Below are positions 24,729-31,844 of a stretch of DNA of 43,178 nucleotides, in pieces. The notes beneath the pieces are model-generated. The model did no database searches and was not told the DNA's origin. It was given only the letters and a program-made list of their open reading frames with translations. Made by a program: the position numbers and the translations under genes. Position 1 is the stretch's first letter. Every line of letters begins with the position of its first letter. Source of the stretch: Clostridia bacterium (GTDB lineage Bacteria; Bacillota; Clostridia; Monoglobales; Monoglobaceae). The stretch is taken from NCBI GenBank assembly GCA_900769795.1, contig CAAGHZ010000006.1:1-43178 (forward strand). The letters run 5' to 3'.

Positions 24729-25349
24729 ATGGAAATATACAGAGTTACGGAAAAAGAGTTTAGAAATTATGGTAAGGTATTAGATATTGATACAAAAGAA
24801 ATTATAGAGGTTGCCCGAAAAACAGAAATGCCTGCAGATGGCTCTGTTTATGTGGCAGAGTGTGAAGAGTTTGAAAGGCTTCCTGTAATGAAAGTCATTC
24901 AAGAGGAATGTTTTGGCGGTATGCCAACTCAGCTTGGCTATTGTTGGGGATATAATGGCACTATGAATGCACTTGAATGGCATAAATGTTCCGAGGTTAA
25001 TATTGCGGTGACGGACTTGATTTTGCTTCTGGGTGATGTTCGTGATATTGAGGATGGAAACAGATACAATTCCGAAAAGGTAAAGGCTTTTAAAGTATTA
25101 AAAGGTGAAGCAATAGAAATCTATGCTACAACGTTGCATTTTTGTCCTATCGAAACAACAGAAAATGGTTTTGGATGTGTTGTAGGACTTTTAAAAGGAA
25201 CAAATACAGACCTTGACTTTGCGCCGAATGACAAGATTATTTTTCGCAAGAACAAGTGGATAATGGCACACAATGAAAATACTGTGCTTCTTGACAAAGG
25301 TGTCGCGGGCGGAATATATGGAATAAATCATAAAATATGTGAGGAATAA
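24729..25349 (+). CDS. DUF4867 family protein
   Basis: 206 residues. It matches the DUF4867 pattern I know from Clostridia: LGYCWGYNGTMNALEWHK, SEVNIAVTDLILLLGDVRDI, a VLKGEAIEIYATTLHFCP cupin-like strand pair and GLLKGTNTDLDF. Conserved His/Glu (NALEWHKCSE) and TLHF could bind a metal, so a cupin-type sugar isomerase or epimerase is plausible, but the family is uncharacterised. ATG 24729 has GAGGGCGAG upstream; a longer frame beginning in the hairpin is rejected. Two bases separate it from the FGGY kinase. Confidence 0.8.
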   Translation: MEIYRVTEKEFRNYGKVLDIDTKEIIEVARKTEMPADGSVYVAECEEFERLPVMKVIQEECFGGMPTQLGYCWGYNGTMNALEWHKCSEVNIAVTDLILLLGDVRDIEDGNRYNSEKVKAFKVLKGEAIEIYATTLHFCPIETTENGFGCVVGLLKGTNTDLDFAPNDKIIFRKNKWIMAHNENTVLLDKGVAGGIYGINHKICEE

Positions 25350-25351
25350 TT

Positions 25352-26827
25352 ATGAGATATTTACTTGGAATTGACTTTGGCGGCGGTGCATCAAAGGCGA
25401 CACTTCTTGGAGAGGATGGAGCAATTTGTGCAACCCACACAACTGAATATATGACATCATATCCAAAGCCGGGATATGCAGAGCAGGACCCTGATGATTG
25501 GGTAAAGGCTACCTGTGAGAACATAAAAGGTGTTCTTGAAAAAAGTAAAGTTGCCCCTGATGATATATGTGCGGTTTCTTTGGATGCTGCAACTCATACA
25601 GCTGTAATTCTGGACGAGAATTATAATGTTATTCGTCCTGCAATATACTGGACAGATACAAGAAGCACCAAAGAGGTTGCATATCTTAAAGAAAATTATT
25701 CTAATATTATAGATAAACAAGTTCTACACATGGCGGACACTATCTGGTCTTTACCCGAACTTTTGTGGATAAAGAATAACGAACCTGAGAATTGGGCGAG
25801 GACTAAAAAAATTCTATTTGCAAAAGACTATGTAAGACATCAGCTTACAGGTGATTATATCACAGACTACATAGAAGCTGAGGGCTCTATGCTGTTTGAT
25901 ATCAATACTATGCAGTGGAGCAAGGAGCTTTGCGGAGTGCTTGATATTGATACAGAAATGATGCCGCAAACTGTGAAACCTACAGATATTGCGGGAAAAA
26001 TTACAAAGTCAGCAAGTGTCTTGACAGGATTGTGCGAGGGAACTCCTGTTCTTTGTGGAACAACTGATACAGTTATGGAAGTTTTTGCATCAGGAGCAAT
26101 ATCAAAAGGTCAGATGACACTTAAACTTGCAACTGCAGGCAGAATTTGTGTTATCACAGACAAACCTTATTCTGATGTAAATCTTATAAACTACTCGCAT
26201 ATAATAGATGGTCTGTTCTATCCCGGCACTGCGACAAAGTCGTGTGCGGCATCTTACAGATGGTTCCGTGATACCTTTGGCGGAGATTATGCAGAACTTG
26301 ACAGGGAAGCGGAGAAAATATCAATCGGAAGTGATGGATTGGTTTTTCACCCATACCTCAATGGCGAACTTACTCCTTATGCAAACCCCAATTTATGTGC
26401 AGACTTTGTAGGTGTACGAGCCCTGCACACAAAAGCACATTTTACAAGAGCGGTTTTAGAGGGGGTTGCTATGAGTATGCTTGATTGTAAGACGACCCTT
26501 GATGGCATGAATATAGAGCATGACAACAGTGCGGCAATCATTGGCGGCGGAGGAAAAAGTCCCATCTGGCGACAGATGGTATCCGATGCCTTAAATCTTG
26601 AACTTGTTGAGATGAAGTACAATGACTCCTCTTTTGGCAGTGCAATGCTTGCGGGTATTGCGGTGGGAATTTTTGACGGCGCGGAAGATGCGTTGGAAAA
26701 ATGCAACGAGGTTGTTTCAAGAACATACCCAAACAAGGAAGACAATGAAAAATACAGAGAACTTTTTGTTAAATATAAGGCAATACAAAGGGCGCTTGAG
26801 CCAATATATAATGGTGAATACATATGA
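25352..26827 (+). CDS. FGGY-family carbohydrate kinase, XylB-like
   Basis: 491 residues with two actin-like domains. The phosphate-binding strand is GIDFGGGASKATLLGEDG (6-23) with GGGAS instead of the common GTSS. WTDTR (100-104) and catalytic base D239 in CGTTDTV lie in the first domain. The second domain has GLVFHPYLNGELTPYANP and the ATP motif AAIIGGGGKSPIWRQMVSDAL. FGGY kinases phosphorylate ketopentoses, ketohexoses or polyols, commonly at the terminal hydroxyl. Here the substrate is probably the ketose made by the FucI-like isomerase. Its stop overlaps the Etf start (ATGA). Confidence 0.9.
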   Translation: MRYLLGIDFGGGASKATLLGEDGAICATHTTEYMTSYPKPGYAEQDPDDWVKATCENIKGVLEKSKVAPDDICAVSLDAATHTAVILDENYNVIRPAIYWTDTRSTKEVAYLKENYSNIIDKQVLHMADTIWSLPELLWIKNNEPENWARTKKILFAKDYVRHQLTGDYITDYIEAEGSMLFDINTMQWSKELCGVLDIDTEMMPQTVKPTDIAGKITKSASVLTGLCEGTPVLCGTTDTVMEVFASGAISKGQMTLKLATAGRICVITDKPYSDVNLINYSHIIDGLFYPGTATKSCAASYRWFRDTFGGDYAELDREAEKISIGSDGLVFHPYLNGELTPYANPNLCADFVGVRALHTKAHFTRAVLEGVAMSMLDCKTTLDGMNIEHDNSAAIIGGGGKSPIWRQMVSDALNLELVEMKYNDSSFGSAMLAGIAVGIFDGAEDALEKCNEVVSRTYPNKEDNEKYRELFVKYKAIQRALEPIYNGEYI

Positions 26828-28176
26828 AAATAATAGTGTGTGTAAAGGTTATAAAAGGAGAGTTAAATCCCTTTGATGAAGCGGCGCTTGAGTGTGCCCT
26901 GAGGCTGTCTGACGATGTAACGTTAGTCTCGATGGGACCGAAAAATTGCGAGGAAGCATTGAAGCCCCTGACAAGGCTCGGTGCAAAGGTTGTTTTGATA
27001 AGTGACAATGTTTTTGCAGGATCCGATACCCTTGCGACTTCGTATATATTGTCAACCGCGATAAAACAAATGGAGTATGATCTGATTCTCTGTGGAAGAC
27101 AAAGCGTAGACGGAGATACTGCACAGGTGGGGCCTATGGTATCTCAAAAACTTGGATTGCCCGTTATAACAAACGCTATCAGCGTCAAAATCGTTGACGG
27201 CAATGTTGTTGCAAACACAAGAGTCGGAAGAGAGGTTGCGTCACTTCCGTCGCTTATAACGGTTGAAAGAGGATATGTGCTGAGGTTTCCGAGTATTTTT
27301 TCAAAGGTGAGTGACATAGAAATCAAGGATAATGACACCCTTGGGTGTGATGTGTCAAAATGCGGGCTTAAAGGATCGCCGACAAAGGTTCTGGAGGTTT
27401 TTGAAAACCAAAGAGGAAAAAGGAAATGCCAATTTATCTTAAAGGATGATCTTGCCCTGCTGATTGATGAACTTAAGAATCAGAACGTTGAAAAAGAAAT
27501 AATGACCTCAAAGCCGCAAAAGTTTAAATCTGTTTGGGCGATTGGTGATGAGGTGGTCGAAAAGGCGTATGAAATCTCAGAAAACGTTGTTAAAATAGAA
27601 AAACAGAGCATAGAGGAAATTGCAAAAAGAGCAAAGACGGAAAAGCCGAATGTAATACTGTGGAGTGCAGATATATGGGGCAGAAAAAATGCGCCGATAG
27701 TTGCGTCTATGCTCAATACCGGCCTTTGTGCCGATTGTACCGAACTAGAAGTAGATGGAGATAACCTTATTATGTACAGACCTGCAAGCGGTGGTAATAT
27801 CTACGCAAAGATAAAGTGCGAGACCTTGCCGCAGATGGTAACCGTGCGGACAAAGGAGACAAGTTCTGATATTATTGTCTCTGTCGGAAAAGGAGTTGCT
27901 GACCACATAGATGCGGTTAAAGAGTTTGCTGATGAGATTGGGGCGGAACTTTGTGCCTCAAGGGGCATGGTTGATGCAGGAAAAATGCCATACGACACCC
28001 AGGTTGGACTTACGGGCAAGACAGTAAGCCCTAAGATATACATTGCTATAGGGATTTCAGGTGCAGTGCATCACACCTGTGCAATCGAGGGCGCAAATAA
28101 GGTAATTGCAATAAACCCCGATAAGGATGCGAGGATTTTTGATTATGCAGACTATGGGGTTATAGACAAATTTTAG
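26824..28176 (+). CDS. Fused electron-transfer flavoprotein, EtfB-EtfA
   Basis: 450 residues combining two subunits that are normally separate. Residues about 1-215 are EtfB: IIVCVKVIKG at the start, ALECALRLSDDVTLVSMGP and the signature GRQSVDGDTAQVGPMVSQKLG. Residues about 235-450 are EtfA, ending in its FAD domain: ASRGMVDAGKMPYDTQVGLTG and IAIGISGAVHHTCAIEGANKVIAINPD. The FAD motif is GISGAVHHTC where common EtfA proteins have GISGAIQHLAG. It probably accepts electrons from the operon's FAD dehydrogenase and Fe-S protein and passes them to NAD+, ferredoxin or a quinone oxidoreductase. Whether it bifurcates cannot be told by eye. It is the last operon gene; no strong terminator follows. 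Confidence 0.9.
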   Translation: MKIIVCVKVIKGELNPFDEAALECALRLSDDVTLVSMGPKNCEEALKPLTRLGAKVVLISDNVFAGSDTLATSYILSTAIKQMEYDLILCGRQSVDGDTAQVGPMVSQKLGLPVITNAISVKIVDGNVVANTRVGREVASLPSLITVERGYVLRFPSIFSKVSDIEIKDNDTLGCDVSKCGLKGSPTKVLEVFENQRGKRKCQFILKDDLALLIDELKNQNVEKEIMTSKPQKFKSVWAIGDEVVEKAYEISENVVKIEKQSIEEIAKRAKTEKPNVILWSADIWGRKNAPIVASMLNTGLCADCTELEVDGDNLIMYRPASGGNIYAKIKCETLPQMVTVRTKETSSDIIVSVGKGVADHIDAVKEFADEIGAELCASRGMVDAGKMPYDTQVGLTGKTVSPKIYIAIGISGAVHHTCAIEGANKVIAINPDKDARIFDYADYGVIDKF

Positions 28177-28213
28177 AAAATGTATTATAAGAAAAATACA
28201 TTCGATATCTTTT

Positions 28214-28580
28214 TTACTTATACTCTTTTTTATACTGTGTGGGTGTCATGGAGAAGTGTTTTTTAAAGCAGCGGCAAAAGGTGTTAAGAGAGTTGTATCC
28301 GCAATCAAAGGCTATTTCTGTCAGGCTTTTGTCTGTTGTCTTTATCTGCGTTGCCGCGTATTCTGAGCGTACCGAGCCAAGATATGTGCGAAACGGAACT
28401 TTAAGTTGATTGCAGAAAAGATGGGCGATATAAGATGGGTGATAACCAAATTTTGATGCAATATATTTTATGGTAAGTGGCTCTTTAAAGTTTGTGTTAA
28501 TATAGGATGAAATCAGAGACGGAAGATTTAAGTCCGCATCGGATGGGACACAGTCGATAGTCTTTAAAAGTTCTGACAGC
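28214..28580 (-). pseudogene. AraC-family regulator, 5'-truncated fragment
   Basis: Only the C-terminal DNA-binding part (about 120 residues) remains: PLTIKYIASKFGYHPSYIAHLF, then LTEIAFDCGYNSLNTFCRCFKKHFSMTP. The whole sensor domain is missing, and no start codon with a ribosome site is seen. At its upstream end the sequence switches abruptly, near 28580, to the inside of a GH3 glycosidase gene on the opposite strand. A GTG at 28582 could open the frame, but a free double-HTH product would be accidental. I read it as a remnant of a regulator that was divergent from the GH3 gene. Confidence 0.85.
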
Positions 28581-28957
28581 ACAACAAGGAAACCAACCGT
28601 CAGGAGTCAGATTCGATTCTGTCTGAGAGAGCGCTTCGTGAGATTTACCTCAAAGGCTTTGAGATTTGTGTCAAAGAATCGGCCCCAAGATTTTTGATGA
28701 CATCTTACAACTTCATAAATGGAGTAAGAACATCTGAGAGCGCAGAACTTATAACAGGGATTCTGCGTGGCGAGTGGGGATACAAAGGCCTTGTTACAAC
28801 CGACTGGTTTAACACAGCCGACAGAGGCAAAGAGGTACTTGCCGGTAATGATATTCATATGCCGTCAGAGGATGCGAGACCTTTTGATAATGTTGACAGA
28901 AACTCTCTTGCAATCTGTGTAAAACGCTTGCTTGAAATGATTTTATGGTTTGAATAA
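28580..28957 (+). pseudogene. GH3 beta-glucosidase fragment, truncated at both ends
   Basis: The frame opens at H-NKETNR (usual form NNKETNR) with an in-frame stop at 28574, so everything before this motif is lost. It then reads LSERALREIYLKGFEICVKES, LMTSYNFINGVRTSES, LITGILRGEWGYKGLVTTDWFN, with the nucleophile Asp at 28802-28804, and AGNDIHMP. After about 125 residues it ends at CVKRLLEMILWFE, the end of the GH3 catalytic domain, so the C-terminal sandwich is missing. An internal ATG (28694) lacks a ribosome site. The fragment is unlikely to be active. A terminator follows at 28962. Confidence 0.88.
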
Positions 28958-28961
28958 AAAC

Positions 28962-28994
28962 AAAAGCCGCAAAGGTGTACCCTTTGCGGCTTTT
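28962..28994. terminator. Bidirectional terminator
   Basis: A perfect 14-bp stem (28962-28975 with 28981-28994), loop TGTAC, with A- and T-tracts. It separates the GH3 fragment from the convergent deoC. Confidence 0.92.
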
Positions 28995-29011
28995 AACTTA
29001 CAATAAAATAA

Positions 29012-29740
29012 TTAAAACTGTGGTGGCTGGTTCTTCTTGGATGCAGATACGATAGATGTGTCATCGCCGACAATCTGTGGCACCTTGCTTACGCCAAGGC
29101 GGTCAGCCCCTGCCATGAGCATCGCATAAGCAGTTTTGCGGTCATCAACGCCGCCTGATGCCTTAACCTTGATGCGTCCGTCAGCCGCCTTAACGAGGAG
29201 TTCAACATCGTGAACTGTCGCGCCGCCTGTACCCATACCGGTAGAGGTCTTTACAAAGCCTGCACCTGCCTTAACACAAAGGTCACAAGCAGTCTTTTTC
29301 TCTTCATCGGTAAGGTAGCAAGTCTCGATAATAACTTTAACAACTGCGTCTCCTGCAGCGTCTACAACGGCTTTAATATCCTCATAAACAAGGTCAATAT
29401 TACCTTCTCTGAGAGCGCCGATGTTGATTACCATATCAACCTCATCTGCGCCGTCCTTTACAGCCTCGGCTGCTTCAAACGCCTTTACGCATGGCTTGGT
29501 TGCCCCGAGAGGGAAGCCGATAACCGTTGCGGTCTTAACGCCTGTGCCCTCGAGTTCTGACTTTACAAGTGCAACGTGGATGGGGTTTACACATACTGCG
29601 GCTGCTTTGTGCTCAATAGCCTCTTTGCAGAACTCGCGCACTACGCTCGATGGAGTGTAAGCACGAAGAACTGTGTGGTCACAATATGCTGCGTAAGAAT
29701 TGTCTACGCCGGTTTCGAGAAGATTTTTTTCGATACTCAT
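29012..29740 (-). CDS. deoC: Deoxyribose-phosphate aldolase
   Basis: 242 residues of the class I aldolase DeoC. The Schiff-base lysine is K164 (GFVKTSTG), with the second active-site lysine K193 (KASGGV) and D102 (EVDMVINIG). It cleaves 2-deoxy-ribose-5-phosphate to glyceraldehyde-3-phosphate and acetaldehyde, in the cytoplasm. The tail KKNQPPQF is an extra. It is downstream of the ROK kinase on the same strand with a 94-bp gap, so the two may be cotranscribed. No nucleoside phosphorylase or deoB is nearby, so it may serve deoxyribose salvage or run as a carbon-carbon lyase for sugars in this island. Confidence 0.95.
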   Translation of the reverse strand: MSIEKNLLETGVDNSYAAYCDHTVLRAYTPSSVVREFCKEAIEHKAAAVCVNPIHVALVKSELEGTGVKTATVIGFPLGATKPCVKAFEAAEAVKDGADEVDMVINIGALREGNIDLVYEDIKAVVDAAGDAVVKVIIETCYLTDEEKKTACDLCVKAGAGFVKTSTGMGTGGATVHDVELLVKAADGRIKVKASGGVDDRKTAYAMLMAGADRLGVSKVPQIVGDDTSIVSASKKNQPPQF

Positions 29741-29834
29741 AATAATTCACATAGCCTTTCTGCCCATAGTAATTGAGTTTAAATTTATCTTATCTTGGGC
29801 TTGATAAGAAGAAAAATTTGTGATATATTTAAAT

Positions 29835-30785
29835 CTAAAGAGTAATAAATCCGTCACGTGCGTACATTGCGGCACCAATCAGAACTGCCATATCCATTGT
29901 TTTGCATGGGACGATTTCGTATCTGTCTTTCATAGAAACAAATATAAGTTTGTCAACGTGTCTGCGAATTGCCTCAAAGAGGACTTCGCCACCATTTGAA
30001 AGACCGCCGCCAAGAGCGACGCGTCTTGGGGCAAACAGTGTTATAAAAGTAGAAAGTGCGATTGCGTATGTAGCAGCCCAGCGGTCAATATCAGAGAGGG
30101 CAAAGGTATCACCTTGTCTCGCTGCTTCGCACCACTGAACGCAGGAGAGTTTTTCTACATCGCCATCACACATTTTATAGAGCAGAGAATCTGCCGGAAC
30201 ATATCCGGGGGTTCTCAGTCTTGCCTCGATTGAAGGGCCTCTGCAGATGGATTCCATACGGACGGGGCGTGATGGGTCGTCCCAACTCGGGACATACATC
30301 TGCCCGTGGTATGCACCGCCGGTGCCAATGCCGTCAAAGTTTTTGCCGTTCAAGAAATATCCGCCGCCACAGCCGGTGCCGATATTTGTATAGAAGAATG
30401 AATCAACCCCCTGCCCTGCACCTTGCAGAACTTCTGCGTATCCGCCACAAACTGTGTCGTTTACAACGGTTGCGGGGAGTTTAAAGGTTTCTTCAAACCA
30501 TGTTTTTATAGGAAACTGATCCCAACCCGGAACATGAACCGAGCAAGCAGAGCGTCCGTCTGTTGTATCGACTATTCCACCAAAGCCGACGCCGATTGCT
30601 ACAGTGTCTGCGCACATAAGTTGAGGGATTTTATCTTCCATCCATTCAAGAATACTGGTCGCACCTTTTACGAGAGGGACCCTCTCAGAAAACAGTTTAA
30701 GCATTTTTCCACTTTCGTCAAATGATGCAACCTGCTGCTTGGTGCCGCCGATTTCAACGCCGATGTATTGTTTCAAAATATCCAC
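29835..30785 (-). CDS. ROK-family sugar kinase
   Basis: 316 residues without an HTH, so an enzyme rather than a repressor. It has the phosphate loop GVEIGGTKQQVASFDESG, catalytic Asp in VVNDTVCGGYAE, the glycine strand IGTGCGGGYFLNG, and YHGQM followed by a shortened CRGPSIEARL where zinc-dependent ROK kinases have a Cys-rich motif. C-terminal RRVALGGGLSNGG is typical. It phosphorylates glucose, fructose, allose or an amino sugar; the substrate is not resolved. The start is GTG 30785 or TTG 30776, since the site AGGCGGTGG suits the second better. It is divergent from the AraC gene at 30890; TGCTAAAAT on the minus strand (about 30819-30811) may be its -10. Confidence 0.88.
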   Translation of the reverse strand: MDILKQYIGVEIGGTKQQVASFDESGKMLKLFSERVPLVKGATSILEWMEDKIPQLMCADTVAIGVGFGGIVDTTDGRSACSVHVPGWDQFPIKTWFEETFKLPATVVNDTVCGGYAEVLQGAGQGVDSFFYTNIGTGCGGGYFLNGKNFDGIGTGGAYHGQMYVPSWDDPSRPVRMESICRGPSIEARLRTPGYVPADSLLYKMCDGDVEKLSCVQWCEAARQGDTFALSDIDRWAATYAIALSTFITLFAPRRVALGGGLSNGGEVLFEAIRRHVDKLIFVSMKDRYEIVPCKTMDMAVLIGAAMYARDGFITL

Positions 30786-30867
30786 CGCCTTTATAGTCTG
30801 TTACGATGGTATTTTAGCATATTTTGATACAACAATAATATAATTTTAAGTGCATAAAATATAAATA

Positions 30868-30878
30868 TTGTGTCACAA
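30868..30878. promoter_or_regulatory. 11-bp palindrome between ROK and AraC genes
   Basis: TTGTG-T-CACAA (30868-30878) directly abuts the AraC ribosome site (AAGGAG). It could be an operator for autoregulation. A TATAAT at 30839-30844 is a possible -10 for the AraC gene. Confidence 0.35.
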
Positions 30879-30889
30879 GGAGTGGTCTT

Positions 30890-31744
30890 ATGGTTTTTAT
30901 GCCAACGTTGCTTCCCTTGTTGCCTGACGGTAATAAGATTCACACAGAAATAACATACGAAAAACATTTTACGACAGTTGATGACTCGTACCACGATGAT
31001 GAGCATATCCATGATTTTCATGAGATTTATGTCAATTTGAGCGGTGATGTCTCTTTTCTTGTTGACGGAAATATTTATCCGATTCAAAGGGGAGATATTA
31101 TTCTGAGCGCCCCTAACAAGGTTCACAGATGTATATATCACAGCGATTGCGTGCACGAGCACTTTTGTATATGGATAAAAGGTTTATCCCTTGATGATAG
31201 TATTTTAGAGTCAAGTTTTGCAAACCGAAGTCATATAGTGCTATCGGATAAGGATAAGGAACTTCTGATTGAAAGATGCTTTTCTATGTATCATAACCAC
31301 CGCGCAGAGAATGGTCTTAAGTTTCGTGCCGCCCATAGTTTTTTTGGGATTGTTGACCTTGTCTGCACAGGAGAGCAGGTTAGTACATCGGCAAAAAGTC
31401 TGCCTGTAAACTTTACGGATATACTGCTTTTTATATCACGTCATTTCCACGAGCCATCCTGCAATATAGAGCGGCTGTGTGACAGATTTTTTATATCAAA
31501 AAGTTCTTTGCACAGAAGATTTATGAAATACTTCGGCACGTCGCCGGCAAAGTATATAGAATCCATAAGGTTTGCTGAGGCAAAGAAACTTTTGAGTATC
31601 GGCCACAGCGTTCAGTATGTGTGTTTCCATTGCGGATTTTCAGAGTGCTCCTACTTTATAATGCGTTTTCGGAAAAAGTTTGGTATAACACCTCTGCAAT
31701 ACAAGAACGGAAAAGCCATACCACAGGATAATGAAGGAGCATAG
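30890..31744 (+). CDS. AraC-family transcriptional regulator
   Basis: 284 residues. The N-terminal cupin sensor has HIHDFHEIYVNLSGDVSFLVDG and QRGDIILSAPNKVHRC, with metal-type His residues. The C-terminal HTHs are IERLCDRFFISKSSLHRRFMKYFGTSPAKY and VQYVCFHCGFSECSYFIMRFRKKFGITP. The site AAGGAG precedes ATG 30890. It is divergent from the ROK kinase/deoC pair and upstream of the CLC gene (about 100 bp), so either could be its target. The spacer after it (31745-31844) can fold with CATAGAC/GTCTATA outer arms. Confidence 0.92.
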   Translation: MVFMPTLLPLLPDGNKIHTEITYEKHFTTVDDSYHDDEHIHDFHEIYVNLSGDVSFLVDGNIYPIQRGDIILSAPNKVHRCIYHSDCVHEHFCIWIKGLSLDDSILESSFANRSHIVLSDKDKELLIERCFSMYHNHRAENGLKFRAAHSFFGIVDLVCTGEQVSTSAKSLPVNFTDILLFISRHFHEPSCNIERLCDRFFISKSSLHRRFMKYFGTSPAKYIESIRFAEAKKLLSIGHSVQYVCFHCGFSECSYFIMRFRKKFGITPLQYKNGKAIPQDNEGA

Positions 31745-31844
31745 CATAGACATTGAGTGTCGGGCAAGAAACTTCCGCTTGGGCAAGGGAGAGCGGGCAA
31801 ACAAATAGTCTATACCCATATAGCAAAATGAAAGGAAATTACAT

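Noticed and set aside
16853..28176. Sulfoquinovose (sulfoglycolysis) operon, because of the YihV-like kinase
   Set aside because: No GH31 sulfoquinovosidase, YihS-type isomerase, YihT or transaldolase/transketolase, or sulfolactaldehyde enzyme was recognised. The kinase motif alone also occurs in other PfkB proteins.
28177..28213. Terminator of the ten-gene operon (AATGTAT/ATACATT with nearby T-run)
   Set aside because: The stem is only seven A/T-rich base pairs with a long loop, too weak to call.
28694..28957. Functional small GH3-derived protein from the internal ATG
   Set aside because: No ribosome site precedes that ATG, and the product would lack most of the catalytic domain.
31745..31844. 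Fluoride riboswitch ahead of the CLC gene
   Set aside because: The leader lacks the conserved fluoride-riboswitch sequence elements.
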